NCBI RefSeq assembly: GCF_000024605.1
Contig: NC_013385.1
Coordinates: 310,001-374,000, forward strand
DNA: 64,000 nt
Source: Ammonifex degensii KC4
GTDB taxonomy: Bacteria; Bacillota; Desulfotomaculia; Desulfotomaculales; Ammonificaceae
Direction of reading: 5' to 3'
The notes beneath the pieces are model-generated. The model worked only from the letters and a program-made list of their open reading frames with translations, made no database searches and had not been told where the DNA came from. A program made the translations under genes and the position numbers. Positions 35,746 to 44,565 of this stretch are shown here, piece by piece. Position 1 is the stretch's first letter, and each line of letters opens with the position of its first letter.

Positions 35746-36167
35746 AGGGGTTTAAGCCCACTATCGTGGCCTTCTGCTGCCACTACTGCGCCTACGCGGC
35801 GGCGGATCTGGCAGGAAGCCTGCGCTTGGAGTACCCTTCCAGCATCCGCATCGTGGAGGTTCCCTGCTCCGGGCGGGTGGAAGAGGAGCTCATCCTGCAT
35901 GCCTTTGCCGAAGGGGCCGACGGCGTGCTGGTAGCCGGCTGTCTGGAGGGGGACTGCCACTTCCAGAAGGGAAACGTCCGGGCCCGCAAGCGGGTGGAAT
36001 ACCTCCGGCAGTTGCTGACGGACATAGGTCTGGAACCGGAGCGCCTAGCCATGTACAACCTCTCCTCGGCCATGGGGAAGAGGTTTGCCGAGATAGCCCG
36101 GGAGATGACGGAAAAAGTGGCCGGGCTGGGGCCGAGCCCCCTGAGAAAGGGGGTTGAGGAAGCATGA
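35742..36167 (+). CDS. mvhD: MvhD-type [2Fe-2S] electron-transfer subunit
   Basis: A 141-residue protein of the MvhD family (hydrogenase iron-sulfur subunit, DUF/PF02662 type). The conserved cysteine pattern is visible: FCCHYCAYAAADLAG, VPCSGRVEEELI, then GCLEGDCHFQKGNVRARKRV, ending KVAGLGPSP. In methanogens MvhD links hydrogenase to HdrA; here, with no hydrogenase present, it probably links HdrA to another donor or to MetVF. It overlaps both neighbours by 4 bp. Confidence 0.92.
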   Translation: MKGFKPTIVAFCCHYCAYAAADLAGSLRLEYPSSIRIVEVPCSGRVEEELILHAFAEGADGVLVAGCLEGDCHFQKGNVRARKRVEYLRQLLTDIGLEPERLAMYNLSSAMGKRFAEIAREMTEKVAGLGPSPLRKGVEEA

Positions 36168-36835
36168 TAGTGGCCAAACCCAAGCCCCTTTCTTTCCTGG
36201 CCGAGCAACTGCGCCCCTACCGCAAAATAGCGGTCGTAGGTTGCGAGACCTGCATGGCCGTCTGCCTGGCCGGAGGGGAGAAGGAGACCCGGAGGCTTTC
36301 TCAGGCGCTGGAGCTGGAGCGCCGGGTGAAGGGAGGAGCATCGCTCCTAGCCATTCCCCTTACGGTCAAACGGCAGTGTGAGTATGAGTACCTGGAGCTG
36401 CTGGGAGAGACTCTTAAAGAGGTAGAGGCGGCGGTATCCTTGGGTTGCGGGGTAGGGGTGCAGTACCTGGTGACCGCATTCCCGGAACTGTGGGTGATAC
36501 CGGGGCTCGATACCCTGCTGGTCGGCGGACCAACGGCTTTAGGGGTCTGGGAGGAGTACTGCCGTTTGTGCGGGGAATGCCTTCTGCACCTGACCGGCGG
36601 CGTATGTCCTCTCACGCGCTGTGCCAAAGGCCTGCTCAACGGCCCCTGTGGCGGGGCGTCGGAGGGGAGATGCGAGGTGAACCCGGAGGTTCCCTGTGCC
36701 TGGCTTTTAATTTATGACCGACTGCGGCGCTTCGGCAAGGAGGATCTGCTGCGGCATATTGCTCCTCCTAAAAACTGGCGACTGGCTCAGGGACGTGGCC
36801 CGCGGAGGCTGGTAAAGGAGGAGGTGAGGGAATGA
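36164..36835 (+). CDS. metV: Methylenetetrahydrofolate reductase, zinc/iron-sulfur subunit
   Basis: A 223-residue MetV (MTHFR C-terminal-like) protein that partners with MetF in acetogens. Conserved cysteines are visible: GCETCMAVCLAGGEKE near residue 27, LGCGVGVQYL, EYCRLCGECLLHLTGGVCPLTRCAKGL near 135-155, and GPCGGASEGRCEVNPEVPCAW. These should bind iron-sulfur clusters and pass electrons to the MetF flavin. It overlaps mvhD and metF by 4 bp on either side, consistent with one translationally coupled complex. Confidence 0.92.
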   Translation: MIVAKPKPLSFLAEQLRPYRKIAVVGCETCMAVCLAGGEKETRRLSQALELERRVKGGASLLAIPLTVKRQCEYEYLELLGETLKEVEAAVSLGCGVGVQYLVTAFPELWVIPGLDTLLVGGPTALGVWEEYCRLCGECLLHLTGGVCPLTRCAKGLLNGPCGGASEGRCEVNPEVPCAWLLIYDRLRRFGKEDLLRHIAPPKNWRLAQGRGPRRLVKEEVRE

Positions 36836-37770
36836 GGTCTGGTTCGCGCTTGGAAAGGTTACTCGCCCGAGGGGAGTTCGTGGTCACGGCGGAAATAGGC
36901 CCGCCCAAGCACGCTTCCGCCGAACCGCTCATCCGCAAGGCCCGCATGCTCAAAGGATACGTGGACGCGGCCAACATAACCGATTGCCAAACGGCGGTGG
37001 TGCGGATGGCCAGCATCCCGGCAGCGGTTCACCTCTTACGCGAGGGGATAGAGCCGGTTATCCAGATGACCTGCCGCGACCGCAACCGCATAGCCATCCA
37101 GGCCGACCTGCTGGGGGCTTACAGCCTGGGGATCCGCAACCTGCTCTGCCTTACCGGCGACCACCCGGCGGTGGGCGACCATCCCGAAGCCAAAGGTGTA
37201 TTTGACCTCGATGCCATACAGCTTCTGGATATGGTCAGGCGCCTGCGGGACGAGAAGGTTTTCCAAAGCGGCGTGCCGCTTAAAGGCCCTGAGCCCCGCT
37301 TCTTCCTCGGGGCGGCGGAAAATCCCTGCGGCGACCCGGTGGAGCTGCGGGTAATGCGCCTGGCAAAGAAGGTGGAGGCGGGAGCCGATTTCATCCAGAC
37401 CCAGTGCGTTTTCGACTTGGAGTGCTTCAGCCGATGGATGGAACTGGTGCGCAAGGATGGGCTGGATCGCCGCGTCTACATCCTGGCGGGGGTTACTCCC
37501 CTAAAGTCGGCCCGTATGGCCAACTACATGCACGAAAACGTCCCCGGCATAAGCATACCAGAGGAGATTAGGGAAAGGATGGCCAAGGCGGCCGATCCCC
37601 ACGAAGAGGGGATAGCCATCGCGGTGGAAACCATCCAGGCCTTAAAGAAGATACCGGGCGTGGCCGGAGTACACATAATGGCTATTGCCTGGGAGGAGGT
37701 GGTTCCGGAGATTGTAAAGCGGGCCGGGCTTTTTCCCCGGCCCCAGCTTCCGGAGGATTCTGATAAGTAG
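36832..37770 (+). CDS. metF: Methylenetetrahydrofolate reductase, flavin subunit
   Basis: MetF reduces methylenetetrahydrofolate to methyltetrahydrofolate, the last step of the methyl branch before AcsE. The 312-residue FMN TIM barrel shows FVVTAEIGPPKHASAEPLIR, NITDCQTAVVRMASIPAA, QMTCRDRNRIAIQADLLGA, LCLTGDHPAVGDHPEAK, DFIQTQCVFDLECF and LAGVTPLKSARMANYM. It is the last gene of the operon that begins with cooC and is followed 13 bp later by a strong terminator. Confidence 0.95.
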   Translation: MRSGSRLERLLARGEFVVTAEIGPPKHASAEPLIRKARMLKGYVDAANITDCQTAVVRMASIPAAVHLLREGIEPVIQMTCRDRNRIAIQADLLGAYSLGIRNLLCLTGDHPAVGDHPEAKGVFDLDAIQLLDMVRRLRDEKVFQSGVPLKGPEPRFFLGAAENPCGDPVELRVMRLAKKVEAGADFIQTQCVFDLECFSRWMELVRKDGLDRRVYILAGVTPLKSARMANYMHENVPGISIPEEIRERMAKAADPHEEGIAIAVETIQALKKIPGVAGVHIMAIAWEEVVPEIVKRAGLFPRPQLPEDSDK

Positions 37771-37782
37771 TCTCGGTTACGG

Positions 37783-37809
37783 AAGTGCTGCCAGTGGCAG
37801 CACTTTTTT
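37783..37809 (+). terminator. Rho-independent terminator of the Wood-Ljungdahl operon
   Basis: AAGTGCTGCC (37783-37792), loop AGT, then GGCAGCACTT (37796-37805) form a perfect 10-bp stem followed by further Ts. It lies directly after metF and ends a transcription unit of about 21 kb. Confidence 0.92.
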
Positions 37810-38015
37810 GCTCTCCCAGTTCACTAGCAGTTCCTGCAAGTCCTGGTCCCAGCGCCCCGTAAGGGGGACGGAAGAACTCTTAGGCCTCAGGCTTTTCTTG
37901 GGTAACAAACGCCTGCCCTTTTCCCCGGACTACTTCGTCTCTACTCCCTGAAAAAATCCTGCCATTGAAAAAAGAAATTTCGCTCCTCCCCCACAAGCAG
38001 CAGGAAAGCCCCCCT

Positions 38016-38023
38016 CATATACT
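38016..38023 (+). promoter_or_regulatory. CATATACT motif, possible mother-cell sporulation promoter -10 (ytaF)
   Basis: CTCATATACTGG (38014-38025) lies about 30 bases before the ytaF ATG, and an identical 12-mer lies at nearly the same distance before dpaA. CATATACT resembles the -10 box of the mother-cell sigma factors (sigma-E/sigma-K). A convincing -35 box is not obvious here. The gap from 37810 to this point holds no gene that I can see. Confidence 0.4.
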
Positions 38024-38054
38024 GGTAGAAGCCTTAAGGCCTGGGGGGGATAGG

Positions 38055-38677
38055 ATGAACTGGTTCACCGTTGCTCTGCTCACAATTTCGTCGAGCCTAG
38101 ATAATTTCGGCGCAGGATTATCCTACGGCATTTGCGGAATAAGAATAAAAATAATACACAATGCTTTAATAGCGCTTATAGCCTTCCTGTTTAGCTACAC
38201 CGGAATAATTTGCGGAGGGTGCATCACTAAGATACTGCCGAATCTGCTGGCCAATGTAACGGCAGCCCTCCTTTTCTTCGTCATCGGTTTACGCCTCGTC
38301 TTGCTCACCTGGCAGCAGCGCAAGCGCAACGAGCAGGTGGAGGCCGAGGAAAAAACGGAGTAGGGGAAATTCTGCGTTCTCCCACGAAGGCCGACCGGAA
38401 CCGCTCGGGGGAGATCGAACTGCCGGAAGCCATACTCTTAGGAGTGGCCCTTTCGCTCAACGCCCTCACCAACGGCCTGGGCGCGGGCATCCTGGGGCTT
38501 TCCCCTTTTTGGGTTTCTCTCTTCGCTGCTTTAGGAAGTTTCGTGGCGGTCTGGTGGGGAATAAAGCTGGGAGTGAGGGTGGCGGCGGTACGGATAGGAA
38601 AATGGTCCCTGGGACAGTTCAGCGTTTTCTTGAGCGGGGCCATCCTTATACTCATCGGTCTTAAAAACCTCTTCTAG
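38055..38677 (+). pseudogene. ytaF: YtaF-like sporulation membrane protein, frameshifted
   Basis: The first part (38055-38363) encodes MNWFTVALLTISSSLDNFGA with the LSYGICGIRIKI loop and three membrane segments, ending early at EEKTE. A second frame carries on through GEILRSPTKADRNRSGEIEL and ALSLNALTNGLGAGILGLSP with three more membrane segments to LKNLF. Joined, they give about 208 residues, the normal length for YtaF (a MntP-like six-helix protein made during sporulation). The shift is -1 and lies near the six-A run at about 38350-38355. It could be a real mutation or a homopolymer error. The ATG at 38055 has a GGGGGGATAGG site. Confidence 0.72.
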
Positions 38678-38758
38678 GTTTCCGGCCGGCAGCTTGACTT
38701 GCCCGGATCGACGTACGACAATAAGGTTAAAACCCGAGGGAAGGTTAGGAGGGAGAGA

Positions 38759-39556
38759 TTGATCCGGGTAGTGGTTACCGGGGCGGCCGGCCGGATGGGC
38801 CGGGAGGTTGTCAAGGCGGTCAGCCGTACGCCGGGCATGCAGCTGGTGGGGGCAGTCGACCCCGGTCACACGGGACAGGATATAGGCCTGCTGGCCGGTA
38901 TCGGTCCGCTGGGAGTAGTCGTACGGGACGATTTGGCAAACGTTTTGCGGGAGACCGAGGCTTCGGTGATGGTGGACTTTACCACCCCGCACGCGGCCGT
39001 GGCTAACATCAAAACCGCTCTGGCCTGTGGCGTGCGTCCGGTGGTGGGGACCACGGGTATCCCGCAGGAGGAGATAGAGGAGATAAAGAATATCTGCCGG
39101 GAGAAGCGGTTAGGGGGGCTAATTGCCCCCAACTTTGCTCTGGGGGCGGTTTTAATGATGCACTTCGCCGGCATTGCCGCCCGTTATTTCCCCGACGTGG
39201 AGATCATCGAATACCATCACCACCAGAAATTAGACGCTCCTTCCGGCACGGCCCTGCAGACGGCGGAGATCATTGCCCGCAGCCGCCAGGGAGGCCCTAC
39301 AGGGGACCGCACGGAAGTGGAGAAGCTTGATGGCGCCCGGGGCGGCAACCTGGAGGGAATAAGGATTCACAGCATCCGGCTGCCCGGCTTTGTGGCCCAT
39401 CAGGAGGTGATCTTCGGGGGCTTAGGCCAGACCTTAACCATAAGGCACGACTCCACCTCCCGCGAATCGTTCATGCCGGGGGTGATCATGGCCATCAAGA
39501 AGGTGCTGGAGCTGGAGGAGCTGGTTTACGGCCTGGACAAGCTGATCTTCGGTTAA
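38759..39556 (+). CDS. dapB: 4-hydroxy-tetrahydrodipicolinate reductase
   Basis: DapB reduces the DapA product with NAD(P)H in lysine, diaminopimelate and dipicolinate synthesis. The Rossmann motif is VTGAAGRMGREV at the N terminus; VDFTTPHAAV, GTTGIP, NFALGAVLMMHFA, and the substrate motif EYHHHQKLDAPSGTA follow, then GEVRIHSIRLPGFVAHQEV-like sequence. The TTG at 38759 is preferred over 38699 because AGGAGGGAGAG lies just upstream and the protein then starts directly at the Rossmann strand (265 residues). It starts a cluster with dpaAB, asd and dapA. Confidence 0.95.
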   Translation: MIRVVVTGAAGRMGREVVKAVSRTPGMQLVGAVDPGHTGQDIGLLAGIGPLGVVVRDDLANVLRETEASVMVDFTTPHAAVANIKTALACGVRPVVGTTGIPQEEIEEIKNICREKRLGGLIAPNFALGAVLMMHFAGIAARYFPDVEIIEYHHHQKLDAPSGTALQTAEIIARSRQGGPTGDRTEVEKLDGARGGNLEGIRIHSIRLPGFVAHQEVIFGGLGQTLTIRHDSTSRESFMPGVIMAIKKVLELEELVYGLDKLIFG

Positions 39557-39585
39557 AGCCTCCCGCACCTCCCTCCCCCGCGGCT

Positions 39586-39593
39586 CATATACT
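39586..39593 (+). promoter_or_regulatory. CATATACT motif, possible sigma-K-type promoter -10 (dpaA)
   Basis: The 12-mer CTCATATACTGG (39584-39595) is identical to one before ytaF. It lies about 30 bases before the dpaA ATG. An AC dinucleotide 17 bases upstream of CATA would fit the minimal sigma-K -35. Dipicolinate synthase is a known mother-cell (sigma-K) gene in Bacillus, so the placement makes sense. Confidence 0.45.
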
Positions 39594-39622
39594 GGATATT
39601 GGCCGTGGGGGGCGATAGGATC

Positions 39623-40519
39623 ATGCGACGCGGGCTTGCGGGGTTTACGCTGGCAGTGGTCGGAGGTGACCGGCGGGCCGTCTATACTGCCGAGGAGTTG
39701 GCCGGTAGGGGTGCCAGGGTAAGGCTGGTGGGGCACGAGGCTAGTTTGCCGGGCGTAGAGCTCGCGGAGGATATAAAGGCCGGGCTTGTGGGAGCAGAGG
39801 CAGTGATCTTCCCCTTCCCGGGGGTGCAGGAGAGAGGGGAAATAGAGACCCCTTACGGGGTGCTCCATCTGGAGGAAGAGGATTTGCTACCTTTGCCGCG
39901 AGGCGGCCTCATCTTTACCGGCTTTGCCAACCCCTATCTCCTCCAACTGGCGGAGCGGCTGGGGCTGAAGCTCATACCGGTGGCCGATCGTGATGATTTC
40001 GCCATACTCAATTCCATTCCCACCGCCGAGGGAGCCTTGCAGATGGCAATGGAGCTTCTACCGGTCACCATTCACGGCTCGCAGGCCCTGGTGCTGGGTT
40101 TCGGGCGGGTGGGCAAGACTCTAGCCCGCATGTTGCAGGCGCTGGGGGCCAGGGTGACGGTAGTGACGCGCGAGCCGGCGGAGCGCGCCCGCGCCTTGGA
40201 AATGGGGCTTAGAGCGATAGACTTCCCGGCTCTGCGCGGATGCATAGGCGAGGCGGAAGTAATCTTCAACACCGTGCCCGCCCTGGTTCTTACCGCCCGG
40301 CTACTCAAGCACACCCGACCCGACGTTCTCATCATCGATCTGGCTTCCAAGCCGGGAGGCACCGATTTTGAGGCCGCCCGGGCTTTGGGGCGGCAGGCCC
40401 TGCTGGCCCCGTCTCTGCCGGGCAAGGTAGCCCCTAAGACGGCTGGGCGCATCTTAGGCCAGGTGATAGCGGAAATCTTCGTCCAGGAAAAGGGCTTGAG
40501 CCTGGCGGCACGTGCTTAA
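39623..40519 (+). CDS. dpaA: Dipicolinate synthase subunit A
   Basis: DpaA and DpaB convert dihydrodipicolinate to dipicolinic acid, the calcium chelator of the spore core. The 298-residue protein has an N-terminal VVGGDRRAVYTAEELAGRG segment, IPTAEGALQMAMELLPVTIH near residue 135, and an NAD-binding motif VLGFGRVGKTLARMLQALGA near 158, then VFNTVPALVLT-like sequence and DLASKPGGTDFEAA. The ATG at 39623 is preferred because GGGGGGCGATAGGA precedes it; a TTG at 39599 is possible. It is followed 5 bp later by dpaB. Confidence 0.93.
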   Translation: MRRGLAGFTLAVVGGDRRAVYTAEELAGRGARVRLVGHEASLPGVELAEDIKAGLVGAEAVIFPFPGVQERGEIETPYGVLHLEEEDLLPLPRGGLIFTGFANPYLLQLAERLGLKLIPVADRDDFAILNSIPTAEGALQMAMELLPVTIHGSQALVLGFGRVGKTLARMLQALGARVTVVTREPAERARALEMGLRAIDFPALRGCIGEAEVIFNTVPALVLTARLLKHTRPDVLIIDLASKPGGTDFEAARALGRQALLAPSLPGKVAPKTAGRILGQVIAEIFVQEKGLSLAARA

Positions 40520-40524
40520 GGGGG

Positions 40525-41139
40525 GTGCGGGTCTTGGCGCGCTTAAAGGGAGTTAGGGTGGGTTTTGCCCTTACCGGTTCCTTTTGCACGCTTCATGAAG
40601 CGGTGCGGCAGATAGAAAACCTCCTGCGGGAAGGGGCCGAGGTCATCCCCATAGTTACCCGGGAGGTGGCCACTACCGATACCCGCTTTGGCACGGCGCG
40701 GCAGTGGAAGGAGAAGCTGGCGGCTTTAACTGGCAACCCGGTGATCGAAACCATAGTGGAGGCCGAACCCATAGGGCCAAAGCGCCTTTTAGACGTGCTG
40801 GTGGTGGCTCCCTGTACCGGGAACACGCTGGCCAAACTGGCTAACGCCATAACCGACGGGCCGGCGCTCATGGCCATAAAGGCCCAGCTTCGCAATCAGC
40901 GGCCGGTGGTGCTGGCCATATCCACCAACGACGGCTTGGGCATGAATGCGCGCAATTTAGGGGTGCTCTTGAACGCTAAAAATGTTTATTTCGTTCCCTT
41001 CGGGCAGGATGATCCCGTCAACAAGCCTAATTCTTTAGTAGCCAAGATGGATCTGCTGGTGGACACCGTCATCCACGCCCTTCAGGGGAAGCAGATCCAG
41101 CCGGTGCTGATCGAGTACCGGAAGCTGAAAGCTGTTTGA
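40525..41139 (+). CDS. dpaB: Dipicolinate synthase subunit B (flavoprotein family)
   Basis: The 204-residue partner of DpaA belongs to the flavoprotein (PPC decarboxylase-like) fold. Visible motifs are VGFALTGSFCTLHEAVRQIE at the N terminus, VIPIVTREVATTDTRFGTA, LLDVLVVAPCTGNTLAKLAN and VLAISTNDGLGMNARNLG. Together with dpaA it marks a spore former. The GTG at 40525 follows AAGGGG closely; a TTG at 40534 is an alternative start. Confidence 0.93.
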   Translation: MRVLARLKGVRVGFALTGSFCTLHEAVRQIENLLREGAEVIPIVTREVATTDTRFGTARQWKEKLAALTGNPVIETIVEAEPIGPKRLLDVLVVAPCTGNTLAKLANAITDGPALMAIKAQLRNQRPVVLAISTNDGLGMNARNLGVLLNAKNVYFVPFGQDDPVNKPNSLVAKMDLLVDTVIHALQGKQIQPVLIEYRKLKAV

Positions 41140-41157
41140 AGGGGGGTAAAGCTCGGT

Positions 41158-42162
41158 TTGTTTAACGTAGCAGTAGTAGGGGCCACCGGCGCGGTGGGCC
41201 AGGAGATCCTGAAAGTGCTGGAGGAGCGTCAATTCCCGGTAAAAAAACTTATACCCCTGGCCACCGCTCGGTCGGCCGGGAAGGAGATAGTCTTTCGGGG
41301 AGAAACCTACCGGGTGGAAGCTACCGGTCCCGAGAGCTTCGAGGGAGTAGACATCGCCTTTTTTGCCGGCGGTTCGGGAAGCCGAGATTTCGCCTTGGTA
41401 GCGCGCGATAAAGGGGCGCTGGTGATCGACAACTCCAGCGCTTTCCGCCTGGATCCCGAGGTTCCCCTGGTGGTACCGGAAGTCAATCCGGAAGATGCCC
41501 GCAAGCATAAGCGTCTAATTGCCAATCCCAACTGCTCCACCATAATCATGGTAGTGCCCCTTAAACCCATCTATGATGCGGTAGGCATCAAGCGGGTGGT
41601 GGTAGCCACCTACCAGGCAGTTTCCGGGGCAGGAGCGGCAGCCATAGAGGAACTCCGCCTGCAAACCCAGGCTGTGCTCGAAGGTAAAGAGTACCCGCCC
41701 CAGGTTTTCCCGCACCAGATAGCCTTCAACCTCATACCCCACATCGACATCTTCTCCGAATACGGCTACACCCGGGAAGAGTGGAAGATGGTAAAAGAGA
41801 CCCGCAAGATCCTCCACGATGACAACCTGGCCATCACAGCTACCACCGTGCGGGTTCCGGTTTTTCGCTCTCACTCCGAAGCAGTAAATATAGAGACCAA
41901 GGAGAAGATTTCTGCGGAGGCCGCCCGCGAGCTCTTACGCCAGGCCCCGGGGGTAGTGGTAATAGACGATCCCCAGAACCTGCAGTACCCGATGCCCATA
42001 ACGGCGACGGGGCGGGACGAGGTCTTCGTGGGGCGCATCCGGGAGGATATTTCGGTGGACAAGGGTCTTAACCTCTGGGTGGTGGCGGACCAACTGCGCA
42101 AGGGGGCGGCCACCAACGCGGTGCAGATAGCGGAGCTCGTGATAAGGTCTGGCTGGCTCTAA
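41158..42162 (+). CDS. asd: Aspartate-semialdehyde dehydrogenase
   Basis: Asd reduces aspartyl phosphate to aspartate semialdehyde, feeding lysine, dipicolinate, threonine and methionine synthesis. The 334-residue chain starts with [20 protein letters not shown], has [12 protein letters not shown], the catalytic cysteine in [18 protein letters not shown] near residue 128, the [14 protein letters not shown] loop, and [17 protein letters not shown]. The start is TTG after a GGGGGG stretch. It lies 23 bp before dapA, its pathway successor. Confidence 0.96.
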   Translation: MFNVAVVGATGAVGQEILKVLEERQFPVKKLIPLATARSAGKEIVFRGETYRVEATGPESFEGVDIAFFAGGSGSRDFALVARDKGALVIDNSSAFRLDPEVPLVVPEVNPEDARKHKRLIANPNCSTIIMVVPLKPIYDAVGIKRVVVATYQAVSGAGAAAIEELRLQTQAVLEGKEYPPQVFPHQIAFNLIPHIDIFSEYGYTREEWKMVKETRKILHDDNLAITATTVRVPVFRSHSEAVNIETKEKISAEAARELLRQAPGVVVIDDPQNLQYPMPITATGRDEVFVGRIREDISVDKGLNLWVVADQLRKGAATNAVQIAELVIRSGWL

Positions 42163-42185
42163 AAGCTTTTCAGGGTGGTGGGGAA

Positions 42186-43073
42186 ATGAGCGTGGACTTC
42201 GGTTACGTCCTCACGGCGATGGTGACTCCCTTTGACCGGGAGGGGAGGCTAGATCTCGCCCAGGCTAAGAGACTGGCCCGCTACCTGGTGGAGAACGGCT
42301 CCGACGGGGTGGTGGTAGCGGGGACCACCGGTGAATCACCCACGCTGACCAAAGAAGAGAAGATAGCCCTTTTCACCGCCGTCACTGAAGAGATCGGTGG
42401 TCGGGCCACGGTGATCGCTGGCACCGGTAGCAACGACACGGCTCAATCCGTGGAGCTCACCAAGGCGGCGGAGAAGGCAGGCGTGGACGCCATCATGGTG
42501 GTGGCTCCCTACTACAACAAGCCTTCCCAAGAGGGACTTTACCGGCACTTCCGCACCATTGCCGAGAGCACCAATCTGCCGGTCATGCTCTATAACGTGC
42601 CGGGGCGCACGGCGGTCAACATCCTGCCGGCCACGGTAGCCCGGCTGGCCCAGGACGTGCCCAACATAGTGGCCATCAAGGAGGCTTCCGGGAACCTGGA
42701 TCAGGTAAGCGAGTTGAGGCGCATCTTGCCCGACGACTTCGCCATTTATAGCGGCGACGACGCTTTAACTTTGCCCATCCTTGCCCTGGGTGGCAGAGGG
42801 GTAGTGAGCGTGGTTTCCCACCTGGTGGGGAAGAGGCTCAAGGAGATGATAAGCTCCTACTACAGCGGCAACGTAACCCTGGCGGCCAAGATCCACCGGG
42901 AGCTTTATCCTCTCATGAAGGGGATGTTCATCACCACCAACCCCGTCCCGGTGAAGGCGGCCCTCAATCTTCTGGGGATAAACGTGGGGCCGCCGCGCCT
43001 TCCGCTGGTAGAGGCCAACCAGGCGGAGAAGGAGAAGCTGGCTGAGCTTTTGCGCGAGGCGGGGCTCCTCTAG
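42186..43073 (+). CDS. dapA: 4-hydroxy-tetrahydrodipicolinate synthase
   Basis: DapA condenses aspartate semialdehyde with pyruvate. The 295-residue TIM barrel shows [66 protein letters not shown], the catalytic Tyr in [10 protein letters not shown], the Schiff-base Lys in [10 protein letters not shown], and [17 protein letters not shown]. It ends tail to tail with the ABC permease gene; the two stop codons overlap in CTAG. Confidence 0.97.
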   Translation: MSVDFGYVLTAMVTPFDREGRLDLAQAKRLARYLVENGSDGVVVAGTTGESPTLTKEEKIALFTAVTEEIGGRATVIAGTGSNDTAQSVELTKAAEKAGVDAIMVVAPYYNKPSQEGLYRHFRTIAESTNLPVMLYNVPGRTAVNILPATVARLAQDVPNIVAIKEASGNLDQVSELRRILPDDFAIYSGDDALTLPILALGGRGVVSVVSHLVGKRLKEMISSYYSGNVTLAAKIHRELYPLMKGMFITTNPVPVKAALNLLGINVGPPRLPLVEANQAEKEKLAELLREAGLL

Positions 43074-43807
43074 AGATACTTCCAGTGGCAGAGCCGGCGC
43101 TCGAGCCATTCCAGAAGGGAGTAGAGGATAAAGCCCAGCAGGCTCATAGCCAAGACCCCGGCGTAAAGGTCTGGGTAGGCGTAGCGCGTCCAGGCATCGA
43201 GCAGATAGTACCCCAGTCCTTCTTGGCTGGCTATGGTCTCGGCGAAGAAAAGGACGGCGATGGCGGTTCCCGAGGCCACCCGCAGGCCGGTGAGCACCTC
43301 CGGCAGCACGGCAGGAAAGACGACGTGCCGGTAAAAGGCCAACCCCCGCACCCCTAAAGAGGTAACGGCGTCGACCAGGTAGGGGGAGAGGTGGCGGGCG
43401 CCGTCGCGCACCGGCAAAAGGATCTGGAAGAAGAGGACCAGGGTGATAAGCAGGATCTTGGCGGCGTCGCCCAGGCCGAAGACCACCATGATGAGCGGCA
43501 CCAAGACTATTTTCGGCACGGGGTAAATCAGGGAAAAGAAGGGCCCCAGCAGGCGGTCGGCCCGGGGGCAGCGCCCCAGGAAAAGCCCTAAAGGCACGGC
43601 GGTTGTCGTGGCCAGGAACATGCCGGCCAGGATGCGATAGGTGCTCACCAGCCAGTTGAAGCCCAGGGGGCCAGGTAGCTCCTTAAAGAAGACCACCAGG
43701 GCTTGACTTGCCGGCGGCAGGGCGGGCAGGTGCAAGCTTCTTGCCACCAACTCCCACAGAACTAAAAGGGCTAAGAGCGCGGTCAGGGAAGAAAAGCGCC
43801 TGTTCAT
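43070..43807 (-). CDS. ABC transporter permease (nitrate/sulfonate/taurine type)
   Basis: A 245-residue permease of the SsuC/TauC family with about six membrane segments. The cytoplasmic coupling loop (EAA motif) reads [32 protein letters not shown] in outline, with the typical G-x(9)-LP spacing. The N terminus [20 protein letters not shown] is the first helix. It is the last gene of a reverse-strand operon (lipoprotein, ATPase, permease), each overlapping the next by 4 bp. The substrate could be a sulfonate, taurine, nitrate or a thiamine precursor. Confidence 0.88.
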   Translation of the reverse strand: MNRRFSSLTALLALLVLWELVARSLHLPALPPASQALVVFFKELPGPLGFNWLVSTYRILAGMFLATTTAVPLGLFLGRCPRADRLLGPFFSLIYPVPKIVLVPLIMVVFGLGDAAKILLITLVLFFQILLPVRDGARHLSPYLVDAVTSLGVRGLAFYRHVVFPAVLPEVLTGLRVASGTAIAVLFFAETIASQEGLGYYLLDAWTRYAYPDLYAGVLAMSLLGFILYSLLEWLERRLCHWKYL

Positions 43808-44565
43808 CCTACCTTCCCCTCGTTGGCTCGGGACAACTCCTGGCGGATGCGGGTACAGGCCAGGTGGAAGTCGGGGTGGTGGCGCCAGGACTTATCCCCT
43901 ACTAAGGGATGGGTGTAAACAGCCACCACCCTTCCCGGACGCGGGGAGAGGACTACTACCTTTTGCCCCAAGAAAACGGCCTCCTCAATGCTGTGGGTTA
44001 CCAGAACGATAGTGCACCGGGTCTCCTGCCATATCTCCAGCAGGGTTTCCTGCAGGGCCTCCCGGGTCAGGGCATCCAGAGAGGAGAAAGGCTCATCCAT
44101 CAGAAGCAGGTCGGGCTGCAGCACCAGGGCGCGGGCGATGGCTACCCGCTGGCACTGCCCGCCGGAAAGCTGAGCCGGGTGAAGGTGGCGGAGTTCGTAA
44201 AGCCCCAAGTTTTTGAGCCAGAAGCTCACTCGCCTCTCTACTTCTTGGCTAGGAAAGCGGCGCACTTTGAGCCCCAAGGCCACGTTTTCCCAGACGTTCT
44301 TCCAGGGGAGAAGGCCGAAGTGCTGCAAGATGAGGGCAGTCTGGGTTCTCCCGGCCTCCACTTTTCTCCCGGCTACTTCCACCTTTCCCTCAAAGTCTTG
44401 CTTAAGCCCCGCCAGCACATATAGCAACGTGCTCTTACCGCAACCCGAGGGGCCGATGACGGCACAACTCTCCCCGCGTCCCACTGTGAAAGATACGCCT
44501 GCCAGGGCCTCCACCGGTCCGGCCGGTGTTTGGTAGGTGACCTTGAGGTTCTCTACCAGGATCAA
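43804..44565 (-). CDS. ABC transporter ATP-binding protein (SsuB/TauB type)
   Basis: A 253-residue nucleotide-binding subunit. Walker A is IGPSGCGKSTLLYVLAG near residue 38, the Q-loop lies in ALILQHFGLLPWKNVWENVA, the signature is LSGGQCQRVAIARAL near 132, Walker B is PDLLLMDEPFSSLDALTREA, and the switch His is in VLVTHSIEEAVFLGQKVVVL. The LLPW-NV pattern after the Q-loop is typical of the nitrate/sulfonate/taurine subfamily. It overlaps permease and lipoprotein genes by 4 bp. Confidence 0.93.
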   Translation of the reverse strand: MILVENLKVTYQTPAGPVEALAGVSFTVGRGESCAVIGPSGCGKSTLLYVLAGLKQDFEGKVEVAGRKVEAGRTQTALILQHFGLLPWKNVWENVALGLKVRRFPSQEVERRVSFWLKNLGLYELRHLHPAQLSGGQCQRVAIARALVLQPDLLLMDEPFSSLDALTREALQETLLEIWQETRCTIVLVTHSIEEAVFLGQKVVVLSPRPGRVVAVYTHPLVGDKSWRHHPDFHLACTRIRQELSRANEGKVG

